From positions 4,382,001-4,446,000 of the forward strand of contig NZ_CP120863.1 of NCBI RefSeq assembly GCF_026191725.2: DNA of 64,000 nt, written 5' to 3'. Under the pieces are notes generated by a model. The model did no database searches. It was not told the origin of the DNA and saw only the letters and a list, made by a program, of their open reading frames with translations. Each line of letters opens with the position of its first letter. The stretch's first letter is position 1. Position numbers and translations under genes: made by a program. This document shows positions 1 through 9,250 of this stretch, piece after piece. Source of the stretch: Roseibium porphyridii (GTDB taxonomy: Bacteria > Pseudomonadota > Alphaproteobacteria > Rhizobiales > Stappiaceae).

Positions 1-912
1 CGGGCGATTGCCGAGGAGGTTCGAGACACCGCTTACCACGCTGGTTTCAACCCGTGTTTCAGTCATTAGCGCAGCACCTTCGCCTATTTTGCGCACACGC
101 TCGATCAGATCTCGCAACTCCTTCAGATTGCGCGCCCGGACAAGCTGGCGCACGGTTGCCTTGGACTGCACGACATTTGGAGCAATGCCTCCGGCGTCCA
201 GATAGGCGTAGTGCACCCTGGCATCATCGGGCATATGCTCGCGCATGTAGTTGACACCGACATTCATCAGTTCGATCGCATCAAGTGCGCTGCGGCCAAG
301 TTCCGGCGCACCGGCGGCATGCGCAGCGCGTCCGTGGAAGGTAAAATCAATCCGGGTGTTGGCGAGTGAGCGTGCTTCGTTGACCGCTGTGAAAGTTGCC
401 GGGTGCCAGGAAATTGCCGCATCCACGTCGTCGAAAAGGCCTTCGCGCACCATGAAGGTCTTGGCAGCACCTCCCTCTTCGGCCGGACAGCCATAATACC
501 GAACGCGACCCTTGAGACCGCGTTCTGCAAGGTAGTCCTTGACAGCAGAGGCTGCCATGAGTGCAGCCGATCCCAGAAGATTGTGCCCACAGCCATGACC
601 TGGTCCGCCTGTTTCCACCGGCTCGTGCTCGGCAACCCCTGCGACCTGTCCAAGCTCGGGAAGAGCATCAAACTCTCCAAGAATTGCGATCACCGGTCCT
701 TCGTCGCCAGCCTCACCGACAATTGCGGTCGGTATTCCAGCAATACCTTCGCTGATCCGGAAACCTTCCTGCTCAAGCATTTTCTTGTGTTCAGCCACCG
801 ATTTGAATTCGGTATATGCGATCTCCGGGAGGTCAAAAACGCGGTCTGACAGACCGATATAGTCCTCACGGCGTTTATCCACCAGATCCCAGACCCGATC
901 AGTGTTTTTCAT
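1..912 (-). CDS. AbgB-like M20D amidohydrolase, C-terminus cut by window edge
   Basis: An open minus-strand frame starts at an ATG (912-910) behind an AGGAAA ribosome site and stays open to base 1, so 304 residues are visible and the C-terminus is missing. The protein resembles the B subunit of p-aminobenzoyl-glutamate hydrolase (M20D peptidases). It has the GEFDALP segment, the metal-binding stretch GHGCGHNLLG and a dimerisation-domain region with AHAAGAPELGRSALDA and GGIAPNVVQ. The family hydrolyses amide bonds of N-acyl amino acids in the cytoplasm with two metal ions. It lies downstream of, and in the same direction as, the peptide ABC transporter genes (172 bp gap), so it probably acts on the imported compound. 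The substrate is not known. Confidence 0.85.
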   Translation of the reverse strand, partial: MKNTDRVWDLVDKRREDYIGLSDRVFDLPEIAYTEFKSVAEHKKMLEQEGFRISEGIAGIPTAIVGEAGDEGPVIAILGEFDALPELGQVAGVAEHEPVETGGPGHGCGHNLLGSAALMAASAVKDYLAERGLKGRVRYYGCPAEEGGAAKTFMVREGLFDDVDAAISWHPATFTAVNEARSLANTRIDFTFHGRAAHAAGAPELGRSALDAIELMNVGVNYMREHMPDDARVHYAYLDAGGIAPNVVQSKATVRQLVRARNLKELRDLIERVRKIGEGAALMTETRVETSVVSGVSNLLGNRP

Positions 913-1083
913 GTTTTCCTCCAAGAATTGGCAATAGATCTGCGTCACCGCGAAGATGCGGAGCAGCAGTCATTCGATTAGTTCTGTCGTTGTCCACCAG
1001 GCTGGCCGGCCCGAGCGGACATGGGCACGCGCCCGCGTCCAGTCAGCTACGGGACAAAGGGCCAGGATTTCCGGTGACTGAGA

Positions 1084-2082
1084 TCATGTGTCCTTCCAAT
1101 AGTGGCAGGCGACCGAACGCGCATTTCCGAAACTCTCAAGACCTGGTTGCTCTTGGCGACAGAGGTCCTTTGCATGCGGACAGCGCGGGTTGAAGTAACA
1201 CCCGTCCGGCGGCGCCAGCGGAGATGGAATTTCTCCTTCGATTGGAGCGAAGTCGCGTTTGCGCTGATCGAGACGCGGCGCTTCTGCCAACAGAGCGCGC
1301 GTATATGGGTGCTTGGGTGCGCTGAATATGTCTTCGGTCGAAGCGCTTTCTACAATCCGGCCGAGATACATGATGGCAACACGGTCAGCGATATGCTCAA
1401 CGACACTAAGGTCATGGCTGATGAACAGATAAGTCAATCCGAACTCTTCGCGCAGATCCATGAAGAGGTTGATTACCTGGGCCTGGATGGAAACATCCAG
1501 TGCGGCAATCGCCTCATCGCAGACAAGAAATTTCGGCTTGACGGCAAGTGCTCTGGCAATACCGATACGCTGTCTCTGACCACCGGAGAACTGGTGGGCG
1601 TAGCGCTTCTTCAAGGAAGGATCGAGCCCCACCTTCCGCATGATATCGTCGACGTAGTCAGACGCTTCAGAGCGGGAGACAATGCCATGGACCCTTGGGG
1701 CCTCACCAATGATATCCTCAACCCGCATTCTCGGGTTCAGGCTGGCAAACGGGTCCTGAAAGATCATCTGTACGGCAAGGGTCGCCGCCCGTTTGTCAGC
1801 GCTCGACATGGTTGCGACATCAGACCCCTGAAAGAGAAGCCGTCCGGCACTAGGTGCGTGAATACCGGCCACGACACGGCCAAGGGTGGATTTACCGCAG
1901 CAAGATTCCCCGACCAGACCAAGGACCTCACCCTGACGGATCTCGAGATTGACCTCGTCCACGGCGTGAACGACTTCCTCATGGATATCTGCTCCGAGTT
2001 TCCGGGCAATCTTTCCGGCAACATCGAGCCGCTTTGCGAAGCGTTTGGAGACGTCTTTGATTTCTACCAACGGGGTCGTCAT
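1084..2082 (-). CDS. Dipeptide/oligopeptide ABC transporter ATPase (DppF/OppF type)
   Basis: A 332-residue cytoplasmic ATPase that powers a peptide importer. The start at 2082 is chosen because its ATG overlaps the stop of the upstream ATPase gene by ATGA; a longer open frame begins at 2202. It shows a Walker A motif, the signature [15 protein letters not shown], a Walker B segment with CDEAIAALDVS, the switch-region ISHDLSVVEHIADR and the C-terminal oligopeptide-transporter extension with NPRCPHA. The Walker A reads GESCCGKST: two cysteines replace the usual Gly-Ser, though the GxxxxGKS core is kept. It is the last transporter gene of a five-gene operon. Confidence 0.93.
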   Translation of the reverse strand: MTTPLVEIKDVSKRFAKRLDVAGKIARKLGADIHEEVVHAVDEVNLEIRQGEVLGLVGESCCGKSTLGRVVAGIHAPSAGRLLFQGSDVATMSSADKRAATLAVQMIFQDPFASLNPRMRVEDIIGEAPRVHGIVSRSEASDYVDDIMRKVGLDPSLKKRYAHQFSGGQRQRIGIARALAVKPKFLVCDEAIAALDVSIQAQVINLFMDLREEFGLTYLFISHDLSVVEHIADRVAIMYLGRIVESASTEDIFSAPKHPYTRALLAEAPRLDQRKRDFAPIEGEIPSPLAPPDGCYFNPRCPHAKDLCRQEQPGLESFGNARSVACHYWKDT

Positions 2083-3053
2083 TCTGCGGCCACCTGTGAC
2101 TGGGGGTGGTAACAGCGCAGTTCGCGGCTTGCCACCTGCTCCACTGGAGGCGGCACCTGACACGCGTCGCTGGCAAAGCCGCAACGGGGTGAAAAGGCGC
2201 ATCCTTCAGGAAGCGCCAGCATGTTCGGTGTCATGCCCTCGATCTGGAACAGGCGCTCCCCTCGGTTGTTTGCCGTCGGAACGGACCCAAGCAATCCGAC
2301 CGTATAAGGGTGAAGCGGCCGGTCGATAATGTCGTCGGTCTCTCCCTGCTCGACAATCTTGCCGGCATACATGACAGAAATCCTGTCGGCGAGGCCGGCA
2401 ACGACTGCTAGATCGTGCGTGATCCAGATCATCGCCGTCCCGGTTTGTTTCGTCAGTTTCTGCGCCTCATAAATGATCTGCGCCTGAATGGTCACGTCGA
2501 GGGCTGTGGTCGGCTCATCTGCGATGATCAGATCCGGTTTGTTCAGGAAGGCAATGGCGATGGACACACGCTGGCGCATGCCGCCTGACAGTTGGTGCGG
2601 ATAAGCCCGGAGACGCTCTTCCGGCGAGGGAATACCAACCAGTCCAAGCGCGTCACGGCAGCGCTCCCATGCTTCCTTCTTGGGCACGGCTTCATGTGCC
2701 AGGATCGCTTCCATCATTTGCGTATCGATGCGCAAGACCGGATTGAGCGTCATCATAGGATCCTGAAAGATCATTGAAATCCGATTGCCGCGTATGGATT
2801 TGAGCGTCTCCTCGGGAGCGCCCGCGATATCCTCACCGTTGAACCTGATGGCGCCGTCAACGATCCGGCCAGGCTGATCAATCAGGCCGATGATGGAAAA
2901 GCCCGTAATCGACTTGCCAGAGCCCGATTCACCAACGAGACCCATGACCTCGCCTTTTCGCACCGAAAAATCGACGCCATCGACAGCCTTTACGACACCG
3001 GCGTGGGTGAAGAAATGCGTCTTCAGACCGCTTACTTCCAGGACAGCCGTCAT
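2079..3053 (-). CDS. Dipeptide/oligopeptide ABC transporter ATPase (DppD/OppD type)
   Basis: A 324-residue ATPase that pairs with the adjacent DppF-type protein to drive peptide import. Visible motifs are Walker [12 protein letters not shown], the signature [16 protein letters not shown], Walker B with [14 protein letters not shown], the switch histidine in [14 protein letters not shown] and a C-terminal region with [11 protein letters not shown], a cysteine-bearing extension usual in OppD/DppD. It overlaps its neighbours on both sides by ATGA, so translation is probably coupled through the operon. Confidence 0.95.
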   Translation of the reverse strand: MTAVLEVSGLKTHFFTHAGVVKAVDGVDFSVRKGEVMGLVGESGSGKSITGFSIIGLIDQPGRIVDGAIRFNGEDIAGAPEETLKSIRGNRISMIFQDPMMTLNPVLRIDTQMMEAILAHEAVPKKEAWERCRDALGLVGIPSPEERLRAYPHQLSGGMRQRVSIAIAFLNKPDLIIADEPTTALDVTIQAQIIYEAQKLTKQTGTAMIWITHDLAVVAGLADRISVMYAGKIVEQGETDDIIDRPLHPYTVGLLGSVPTANNRGERLFQIEGMTPNMLALPEGCAFSPRCGFASDACQVPPPVEQVASRELRCYHPQSQVAAE

Positions 3054-3967
3054 TTCTTCATCCTCGGATTGAGAACGTCGCGCAGCTGGTCGCCGACGAG
3101 GTTGATCGATGCAACGGTCAAGAGCAGCGCGATGCCGGGAAAAACGGAAATCCAGTACCGGCCAGACAACATGTACTCAAAGCCGTTGGCGATCAGTACG
3201 CCAAGCGATGGCTCGGTTTGCGGCAGTCCAACACCAAGAAAAGAGAGGGTTGCCTCAAGAGAAACGGCATGTGCGGTCTGTACCGTGCCGACCACGATCA
3301 GCGGAGCAAGACAATTGGGCAAAATGTGCCTGAAGACAACGCGCATCCTGGAAAGGCCAAGGCATTGCGCCGCTTCAACATATTCCTTGCCGCGTTCCAC
3401 CAGTGCCGTCGCCCGGACGGTTCGCGCGTAATAGGCCCATTGCGCAACCACGAGCGCGAGGATGATCTTGTCGACGCCTTTACCGAGCGCGGCGACCAGC
3501 ATCAGAGCAACCAGGGAGGCGGGGAAAGACAGTTGCAAGTCCACCACTCTCATGATGATTGCTTCCGTCCGGCCGCCGGAATAGGCAGCGATCAGTCCAA
3601 CCGCCATACCAATAAAAAGAGCAATCACGCCTGAGGCCAAGCCGACCGAAATTGAGATCCGCAGGCCATACAGGATCGCCGAATAGAGATCTCTTCCAGC
3701 ACCATCCGAGCCAAGCCACATGGTGTAACCGGCAAAGGCTTCAGAACCTGGCGGTAGTCGGCCATCCAGGACATCGACCTGCCCCAGGTCATAGGGGTTT
3801 TGGGGTGTTATCCAGGGTGCTAGCACCGCCAGGAGAATAATGACCATCAGGATAACGAACGCCGAGGCCGCAATGCGGCTTTCGAAGAACTCGGCCCTGA
3901 ACCGCTGAAACGGCGTTTCGACCTTGGCCGTTACCTGTCCTGATGTCTGGATCGTTGTATCGGTCAT
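3050..3967 (-). CDS. Peptide ABC transporter permease (DppC/OppC type)
   Basis: A 305-residue inner-membrane permease. It has an N-terminal transmembrane helix (about residues 34-54, AFVILMVIILLAVLAPWI), a short periplasmic part with the GSDGAGRDLYS segment, and a five-helix permease core. The EAA-type coupling loop reads EYVEAAQCLGLSRMRVVFRHILPN, and LSFLGVGLPQTEPSLGVL and a [13 protein letters not shown] tail follow; all are typical of DppC. It forms a heterodimer with the upstream DppB-type permease and overlaps both neighbours by 4 bp. Confidence 0.94.
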   Translation of the reverse strand: MTDTTIQTSGQVTAKVETPFQRFRAEFFESRIAASAFVILMVIILLAVLAPWITPQNPYDLGQVDVLDGRLPPGSEAFAGYTMWLGSDGAGRDLYSAILYGLRISISVGLASGVIALFIGMAVGLIAAYSGGRTEAIIMRVVDLQLSFPASLVALMLVAALGKGVDKIILALVVAQWAYYARTVRATALVERGKEYVEAAQCLGLSRMRVVFRHILPNCLAPLIVVGTVQTAHAVSLEATLSFLGVGLPQTEPSLGVLIANGFEYMLSGRYWISVFPGIALLLTVASINLVGDQLRDVLNPRMKK

Positions 3968-4941
3968 GCGCCCTGATCCTGTAGGCGGACCCTCGGGTCC
4001 AGAATGGAATAGAGTATGTCAACGACCAGATTGATCAGGACAAAGAACAGAACCATGATCATCAGGTAGGCCACGACCACAGGGCGATCGAGTTGCAGGA
4101 TTGCGTCGATCAGCAACTTGCCCATGCCTGGCCAGGCGAAAATCGTCTCCGTCACGACCGAGAACCCGATCAGACTGCCGAATTCCAGCCCCATCACGGT
4201 CACCACCGGGATCATGATGTTTTTCATCACATGCACGAAAATGATGCGACTGGTCGAAACGCCCTTGGCGCGGGCATATTTGACGTAGTCCTGGCCCATC
4301 GCCTCGCGGACCCCTGCCCGCGTCAGCCGGATTGCCAGGGAAATCTTCAAGAGCGACAAGTTAAGGGCCGGCAGAAAGATGTGTCGGATCCCGTCCCAAG
4401 TGGCCAGACTTGTCTGAATTCCAAAAATCGATGCCGTGTCGCCACGGCCCGTTGAAGGCAGCCACCCAAGTTCGACGGCAAACAGAAGTATCAGCATCAG
4501 GCCAACCCAGAAGGTCGGTAACGAGAAGCCGAGAATGGACCCGGCCATGATGCCTTTTGACACCGGGTTGTCGGGATAAAGTCCGGAGAAAAGACCCAGC
4601 GGAATGCCGAGGACGATCGATAAAAACAGCGCGCTGAATGCCAGCTCCAGCGTTGCCGGCATGTGGTGAAGGATCAGTTTTAAAGCCGGTTCACCGAAGA
4701 CGAAGGAATCTCCGAGATTGCCCTGAGCTGCACCTTTCAGAAAAAGGAAGTACTGCTCCCAAATCGGACGATCGAGCCCCAGTCGGCGGATAGCTGCTTC
4801 AATATCTGCCTGATCCGCATCAGGACTGACGAACATATAGACCGGGTCGCCGACGATATTCACGCCGAAAAAGACGATCACGGACATGAGAAAGACGACA
4901 AAGAACGCCTGCATCAACCGACGGATGACGAATACAGTCAT
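3964..4941 (-). CDS. Peptide ABC transporter permease (DppB/OppB type)
   Basis: A 325-residue inner-membrane permease that begins with a hydrophobic helix and carries the DppB features: an N-terminal domain with DRPIWEQYFLFLKGAAQGNLGDSF, the coupling loop with DYVKYARAKGVS and HVMKNIMIPVVT, and the end DILYSILDPRVRL. It overlaps the DppC-type gene by ATGA. A strong hairpin separates it from the upstream binding-protein gene, which should make the permease less abundant than the binding protein. Confidence 0.94.
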   Translation of the reverse strand: MTVFVIRRLMQAFFVVFLMSVIVFFGVNIVGDPVYMFVSPDADQADIEAAIRRLGLDRPIWEQYFLFLKGAAQGNLGDSFVFGEPALKLILHHMPATLELAFSALFLSIVLGIPLGLFSGLYPDNPVSKGIMAGSILGFSLPTFWVGLMLILLFAVELGWLPSTGRGDTASIFGIQTSLATWDGIRHIFLPALNLSLLKISLAIRLTRAGVREAMGQDYVKYARAKGVSTSRIIFVHVMKNIMIPVVTVMGLEFGSLIGFSVVTETIFAWPGMGKLLIDAILQLDRPVVVAYLMIMVLFFVLINLVVDILYSILDPRVRLQDQGA

Positions 4942-4966
4942 GGGGATTTCCCGACTTAAGGAAGGC

Positions 4967-4992
4967 CCGGGCCACTACAGGTAGCGGCCCGG
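4967..4992 (-). terminator. Intercistronic hairpin between binding protein and permease genes
   Basis: Perfect 7-bp arms CCGGGCC (4967-4973) and GGCCCGG (4986-4992) enclose a second inner stem CTAC/GTAG. It lies 10 bp after the binding-protein stop and has no T-run. It probably acts as a partial terminator or 3' stabiliser of the binding-protein mRNA, not as an operon end. Confidence 0.6.
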
Positions 4993-5001
4993 AAGGATCG
5001 A

Positions 5002-6585
5002 CTATTCCTTCACGACACCCGTTGCGAGGGTGTATTCGTCGGTCCGCGGAATGTACTTCAAGCCCTTCTTGGCTGCCCAGGTATTGACCTGGAAATGCGT
5101 CGGGATGATTGCAACATCCTCAATGGCCATTTCGGTGGATTTGGCCAACAGGTCCTGACGCTTCTCGTCGTCCACGGTGCTCAGAGCTTCCTCGATCAGC
5201 GCATCGATCTCCGCATTGGAGTGCCGACCACGATTGGAAGACCCGAAGCCCTTATCCTTGTCATAGGTGTGGATGAGAGACTTGAGCGGCGAAGACGCTT
5301 CACCCGACCCAGCACCCCATCCAACGAGGATGAAGCTGAACTCGGGCAGTCCGTCCGGGCTGCCGCGAGAAGCGCGCCCGAAATAGACAGAACGCGGCAT
5401 TGTCTCAACCGCCGTCTTGATGCCAATTCTTGTCAGCATCTGGCCAATTGCCTCGGCGATCTTGGCATCGTTGATGTAGCGATCATTCGGGCCGTGGATG
5501 GTCATCTGGAAACCGTCACCATAACCGGCTTCCGCCAGCAAAGCCTTCGCCCCTTCAGGATCGTATGCAACAGGTTGCAGTTTGTCAGAGACGCCGAAAA
5601 AGCCTTCCGGCAGCAGCTGTCCGGCAGGCAGCGCCACGCCTTCCATCACGCGTTCCACGATGGCATCACGGTTGATTGCCTTCGAGATTGCCAGTCGAAC
5701 GCGCTGATCCATAAGCGGGTTCTTGATAGCGCCGCCATCATTGTTCTTGACGAAGGGAGAGTCTTCGCGGAACTGATCCATATGCAAGTAGATGACGCGG
5801 TTTGAAACGCCCTGGCTCAATTGAATGTCGTCTTTTGACTCAAGCGTTTTGATGTCCGTTGTCGGAACACCCGCGATCATGTCCACATCACCGGCCAACA
5901 ACGCCGCGACACGGCTCGGTCCGGACTTGATCGGACGGAATTCCACTTCGCTCCACACTGGAGCATCGCCCCAATAGTCCTCATTGCGAACAAGTGTGAT
6001 GCTTTCGCCGGGCTTATAGTTCGAGAACTTGAAAGGACCGGTTCCGACAGCTGCGGTGCCGGCATTAAAATCTTCCGTTGCAGCCCCGCATCCGGCACTG
6101 TCGGAAATAACCGGAATGGTCGAAATATCGTTTGCCATCAGCGGGTAAGGCGCTTCAGTGATGGCATGTACCGTGTAATCGTCGATCTTCTTGAAGGTCT
6201 TGCCTTTCAAGTACGTTCCATAACCGGACGGCGAATTCGGCACCTCTGGTGCTCGTTCCATGGTGCAAATGACATCGTCAGCATTGAAGTCACTGCCGTC
6301 ATGGAATTTGACGCCTTCGCGCAGTTTGAATTCCCAGGTCAGATCGTCAATCGGCTTCCAGGAGACAGCGAGGCCCGGCGACAGGCGCTGCTTCTCGTCC
6401 TGTGCGATCAGGCGATCGAACAGGTGAACCGACATTGCGTTGTTCGGTCCCAAGTTGTGAAAATGAGGATCCATAGACGTTGGTTCGGACGCCAGGCCAA
6501 TGGTGAGCTTCTCTGCGAAAGCCGCTCCGGTAAACAACGCCAGAGCGCTTACTGTAGCCGCAGCCGCGGCTGTAAGTTTTATCAT
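5002..6585 (-). CDS. Periplasmic peptide/solute-binding protein (DppA/OppA, SBP family 5)
   Basis: A 527-residue binding protein that delivers its ligand to the DppBCDF-type transporter. A Sec signal peptide is seen at residues 1-24 (hydrophobic core, cleavage near AFA/EKL). The mature protein has the family-5 signature region around EKLTIGLASEPTSMDPHFH and VSWKPIDDLTWEFKLREGVKFHDG. It is the first gene of the operon. A LysR gene is divergent from it across a 171-bp gap containing a dyad. The ligand cannot be read from sequence; the neighbouring amidohydrolases suggest a small peptide or N-acyl amino acid. Confidence 0.94.
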   Translation of the reverse strand: MIKLTAAAAATVSALALFTGAAFAEKLTIGLASEPTSMDPHFHNLGPNNAMSVHLFDRLIAQDEKQRLSPGLAVSWKPIDDLTWEFKLREGVKFHDGSDFNADDVICTMERAPEVPNSPSGYGTYLKGKTFKKIDDYTVHAITEAPYPLMANDISTIPVISDSAGCGAATEDFNAGTAAVGTGPFKFSNYKPGESITLVRNEDYWGDAPVWSEVEFRPIKSGPSRVAALLAGDVDMIAGVPTTDIKTLESKDDIQLSQGVSNRVIYLHMDQFREDSPFVKNNDGGAIKNPLMDQRVRLAISKAINRDAIVERVMEGVALPAGQLLPEGFFGVSDKLQPVAYDPEGAKALLAEAGYGDGFQMTIHGPNDRYINDAKIAEAIGQMLTRIGIKTAVETMPRSVYFGRASRGSPDGLPEFSFILVGWGAGSGEASSPLKSLIHTYDKDKGFGSSNRGRHSNAEIDALIEEALSTVDDEKRQDLLAKSTEMAIEDVAIIPTHFQVNTWAAKKGLKYIPRTDEYTLATGVVKE

Positions 6586-6690
6586 GACTGTGTAACTCCC
6601 TCGGAAGGTGCGGTGTCCTTTTCCGGACTTTTTGCCGCACGATGAAAAGGATGTTAGCTTGCAGAAAATTCATTGCCAACAGTAAAGTTA

Positions 6691-6704
6691 ATGCATTTTT
6701 GCAT
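6691..6704. promoter_or_regulatory. Candidate LysR operator dyad
   Basis: ATGCA-TTTT-TGCAT lies in the gap between the divergent binding-protein and LysR genes. LysR-type regulators commonly bind such dyads between themselves and a divergent target operon. The assignment is inferred from position and symmetry. Confidence 0.4.
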
Positions 6705-6756
6705 AGGCCAATTCAACATAACCAACCACCCTCCTCACGCTGGAAACACGACATTC

Positions 6757-7668
6757 ATGGCAGAACACCGTCACAGACTGCGAGAAATGGAGGCGCTAAG
6801 AGCGCTTGTGACGACTGGGACAACAATCGGGGCCGCACGAAGACTGGGGGTCTCGCAGTCCTCCATCAGCCGGGCATTGGGACAACTGGAACAGCGCGTT
6901 GGACGCAGCCTCTTTTTGCGCAGCTCCGGCAAGATCGAACCGACGGCTGCTGCGCTAAGGCTGAATGAACAACTCGATCCGCTCTTTGAAACGCTCGCTC
7001 TGATCGAAGGCGCGGAGTGGGCAGCGGCGGACGAAGAACCTTTGCGCCTTATCGTACCGCCCACCTTGGCGCATAATTTTGTCATCAAGCAGGTTGCAGC
7101 CTTTTTGAAGCAAAACCCGGGCAAAAGCCTTCAACTGGATATTCAAGCAACGGACGTGCTTGTCTCAGGCATCCTGGACCTGCGGTATGACCTTGGCCTG
7201 ACCAGCGCCATGATCCAGCGTTCCGGTGTGACACTTGTGCCCTGGCGGCGGTCGCAGGTCGTGTGCGCCATGCCAACCGGCCATCCTCTGGAACAGAAAG
7301 AGATCATCACCCCGTCCGACCTTGAAGACGTTGAACTCATCGAGTTCTTGAGGCGGCTCGGAACGCGAGCAATCACAGAACAGGTCTTTGCCCGGGCGGG
7401 TGTTCGCCCGCGCACCGTTGCTGAAACTGCAACAAACATGGCAGCGCTTGAATTGGTCCGGGAAGGCCTTGGTGTCACGCTCCTCAATCCCTTTCCGGTA
7501 TTGGCCGGGGGGATGGCGGATATCACGGTCAGGCCGTTCGACGCGCCAATCACCTACAACACCAGCTTCGTCTTGCCGACCGGGCGACAGCCCTCCGAGC
7601 TCGCCCAGCAATTTATGGAATATGTCAAAGTCACCACTCCGCCTGACGAATACTCGGAGACCGTTTAG
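6757..7668 (+). CDS. LysR family transcriptional regulator
   Basis: A 303-residue regulator starting at the ATG of MAEHRHRLREMEAL. An upstream ATG-led extension from 6673 would place the putative operator inside the coding region, so it is rejected. The N-terminal winged helix (about residues 8-65) includes GAARRLGVSQSSISRALGQLEQ, and the rest is a LysR co-inducer domain. It is divergent from the peptide transporter operon, which is its likely target. Its last 4 bp overlap the convergent M81 gene. Confidence 0.92.
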   Translation: MAEHRHRLREMEALRALVTTGTTIGAARRLGVSQSSISRALGQLEQRVGRSLFLRSSGKIEPTAAALRLNEQLDPLFETLALIEGAEWAAADEEPLRLIVPPTLAHNFVIKQVAAFLKQNPGKSLQLDIQATDVLVSGILDLRYDLGLTSAMIQRSGVTLVPWRRSQVVCAMPTGHPLEQKEIITPSDLEDVELIEFLRRLGTRAITEQVFARAGVRPRTVAETATNMAALELVREGLGVTLLNPFPVLAGGMADITVRPFDAPITYNTSFVLPTGRQPSELAQQFMEYVKVTTPPDEYSETV

Positions 7669-9203
7669 CTTTGGTCGGCGCTCTCCCAATTTGTGTCCGG
7701 GTCCAATGGGAAACTCGGACGTGGAAGAAACTCAAAGGGCCAGCGCTCAAGCACCGGGCTGGTCAGGCCAGCGGTGTCGATTTCGAAAACCTGATCGGGT
7801 GCGAACCATTTCGCAAATCCGGCACGGAAATGTCCTCGGGACTTGACCACCACGCACTTGGCGCTGTCGACGTCCAACCCAAGCATATGGAAAAACACCG
7901 GGTCCGCCGTCTGTGTACGATCGGAAATGACAACAACGCGGACCCCGCCGAGATCGAGAGCTGCACAAGGCCCGAGATGAAGCCGGCGGCCCTTTGTCAT
8001 GCCGCGTTCCCCCACAACATTGCCGTCATGCAAGGCAAGCACCTTGGCCGAAGCATCGAACGGCATGTCCCATTTCTCCCAGACCTCAGCACCCGCGCTG
8101 CGGTTGAACCTCGCGGTAAAACTGGCACCAACGCCAACCGCATGAGCTTCATGGGCAAGGTCAGGATCGAAAAACGAACCATAAAGAACGCGATCAGCAC
8201 CGCTTTCCTTGAGCGCTGCAAGAAGCTCCGTCGTGCGCCCCGATCCACCGCCCCCTGGGTTGTCGCCGGCGTCAGAAAAGATCACCGGCAATTTTCCGGG
8301 ACCGAGCGCAATCGCAGTAGCCTGTTGCACCGAAGTCAGAGCGCGCGAGAAGCTTTCTCGTTGGTTCCAGGCGCGCTGCGCAATTTCCAGAGCCAGATCA
8401 TCTGCGAGCTTCTGATCCTCTCGCGCTGTCACGACCACGCTCAAGCCGTTGTCCGGCGTGTCGGAAAATACAAAATTGCCGAACACCGAGACATTGATAA
8501 TCGCACTGCCCAGCTCTGCCTGTCTTTGCTGCCCGAAATTGATCAACTCACCGTAAGGAGCCTCGGCACTCAAGAGGGTCACGGAGGCCGGAACGATCGG
8601 TGGTTTTTGAAGCGCTGTCTTCGGCCTTCTTCCGCTTGCCAGGCAACGCCGCAACGAAAAGGCTGCTTCTTCTCCTCGTTCAATCATATCGACATGAGGA
8701 TTGGTCCGGTAGCCAACGATCAGGTCGCAAGCGTCTGCCATCTTCGGCGAAATGTTTGCGTGAAGATCGAGCGTACTGACAATGATCGGCTCTTGACCGA
8801 CACGCGACCGGACACGCTCCATCAGCTCTCCATCGGGGTCGTGAAAATGTTCGGCGACCATGGCGCCGTGATTGCAAATGTAGACCGCATCGACTGGCCC
8901 CGCTTCGGTCAATTGAGCGATTGCACTGTCGGATATTTTTTCAAACACCTCCCGTTCAACGGGCCCCGCCGGGTGACTGGCTGCAAGCGTACAGGGCACC
9001 GGTTGCCAGGGACCCGTCGCATCCATGGCGCGGACAAATGCGGCGAACTCGGCAGCAAGCGCAGGAGTTTCCGAGCGGGCTTCTTCAAGCAGTTCTTCGC
9101 CAGCCATCCATGTCAGCGAACGAAAGTCTTCTTCCCTTGCCGGACGCGCGAAGCGGTTCGATTCCAAAATCATGCCCAGCAAAGCAACCTTGGGTGTGTG
9201 CAC
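7665..9203 (-). CDS. M81 family metallopeptidase (MlrC-like)
   Basis: A 512-residue protein like MlrC, the enzyme that cleaves linearised microcystin, and its many environmental homologues (DUF1485/MlrC C-terminal domains). The start is GTG at 9203 with GGAGAG six bases upstream. The N-terminal part has the family opening VALLGMILESNRFA and ICNHGAMVAE; the middle has STLDLHANIS and VGYRTNPHVD; the C-terminal half has FSDAGDNPGGGGSGRT, all typical of M81. It is cytoplasmic. It is divergent from the AstE-like gene with only 47 bp between the starts. Microcystin itself need not be the substrate. Confidence 0.9.
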   Translation of the reverse strand: MHTPKVALLGMILESNRFARPAREEDFRSLTWMAGEELLEEARSETPALAAEFAAFVRAMDATGPWQPVPCTLAASHPAGPVEREVFEKISDSAIAQLTEAGPVDAVYICNHGAMVAEHFHDPDGELMERVRSRVGQEPIIVSTLDLHANISPKMADACDLIVGYRTNPHVDMIERGEEAAFSLRRCLASGRRPKTALQKPPIVPASVTLLSAEAPYGELINFGQQRQAELGSAIINVSVFGNFVFSDTPDNGLSVVVTAREDQKLADDLALEIAQRAWNQRESFSRALTSVQQATAIALGPGKLPVIFSDAGDNPGGGGSGRTTELLAALKESGADRVLYGSFFDPDLAHEAHAVGVGASFTARFNRSAGAEVWEKWDMPFDASAKVLALHDGNVVGERGMTKGRRLHLGPCAALDLGGVRVVVISDRTQTADPVFFHMLGLDVDSAKCVVVKSRGHFRAGFAKWFAPDQVFEIDTAGLTSPVLERWPFEFLPRPSFPLDPDTNWESADQS

Positions 9204-9250
9204 CAGTGTCTCTCCTCACTCCTGTCTTAATGAAAAAGGAGCACGTTCCC

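Noticed and set aside
1102..2112. Long plus-strand open frame of 336 codons opposite the DppF-type ATPase gene
   Set aside because: It lies antisense to a clear ATPase gene and its translation matches no family; it is a shadow frame of high-GC coding DNA.
7671..9230. Plus-strand open frame of 519 codons opposite the M81 gene
   Set aside because: The minus strand encodes a full MlrC-like protein with family motifs; the plus translation is basic, His/Arg-rich and without domains.
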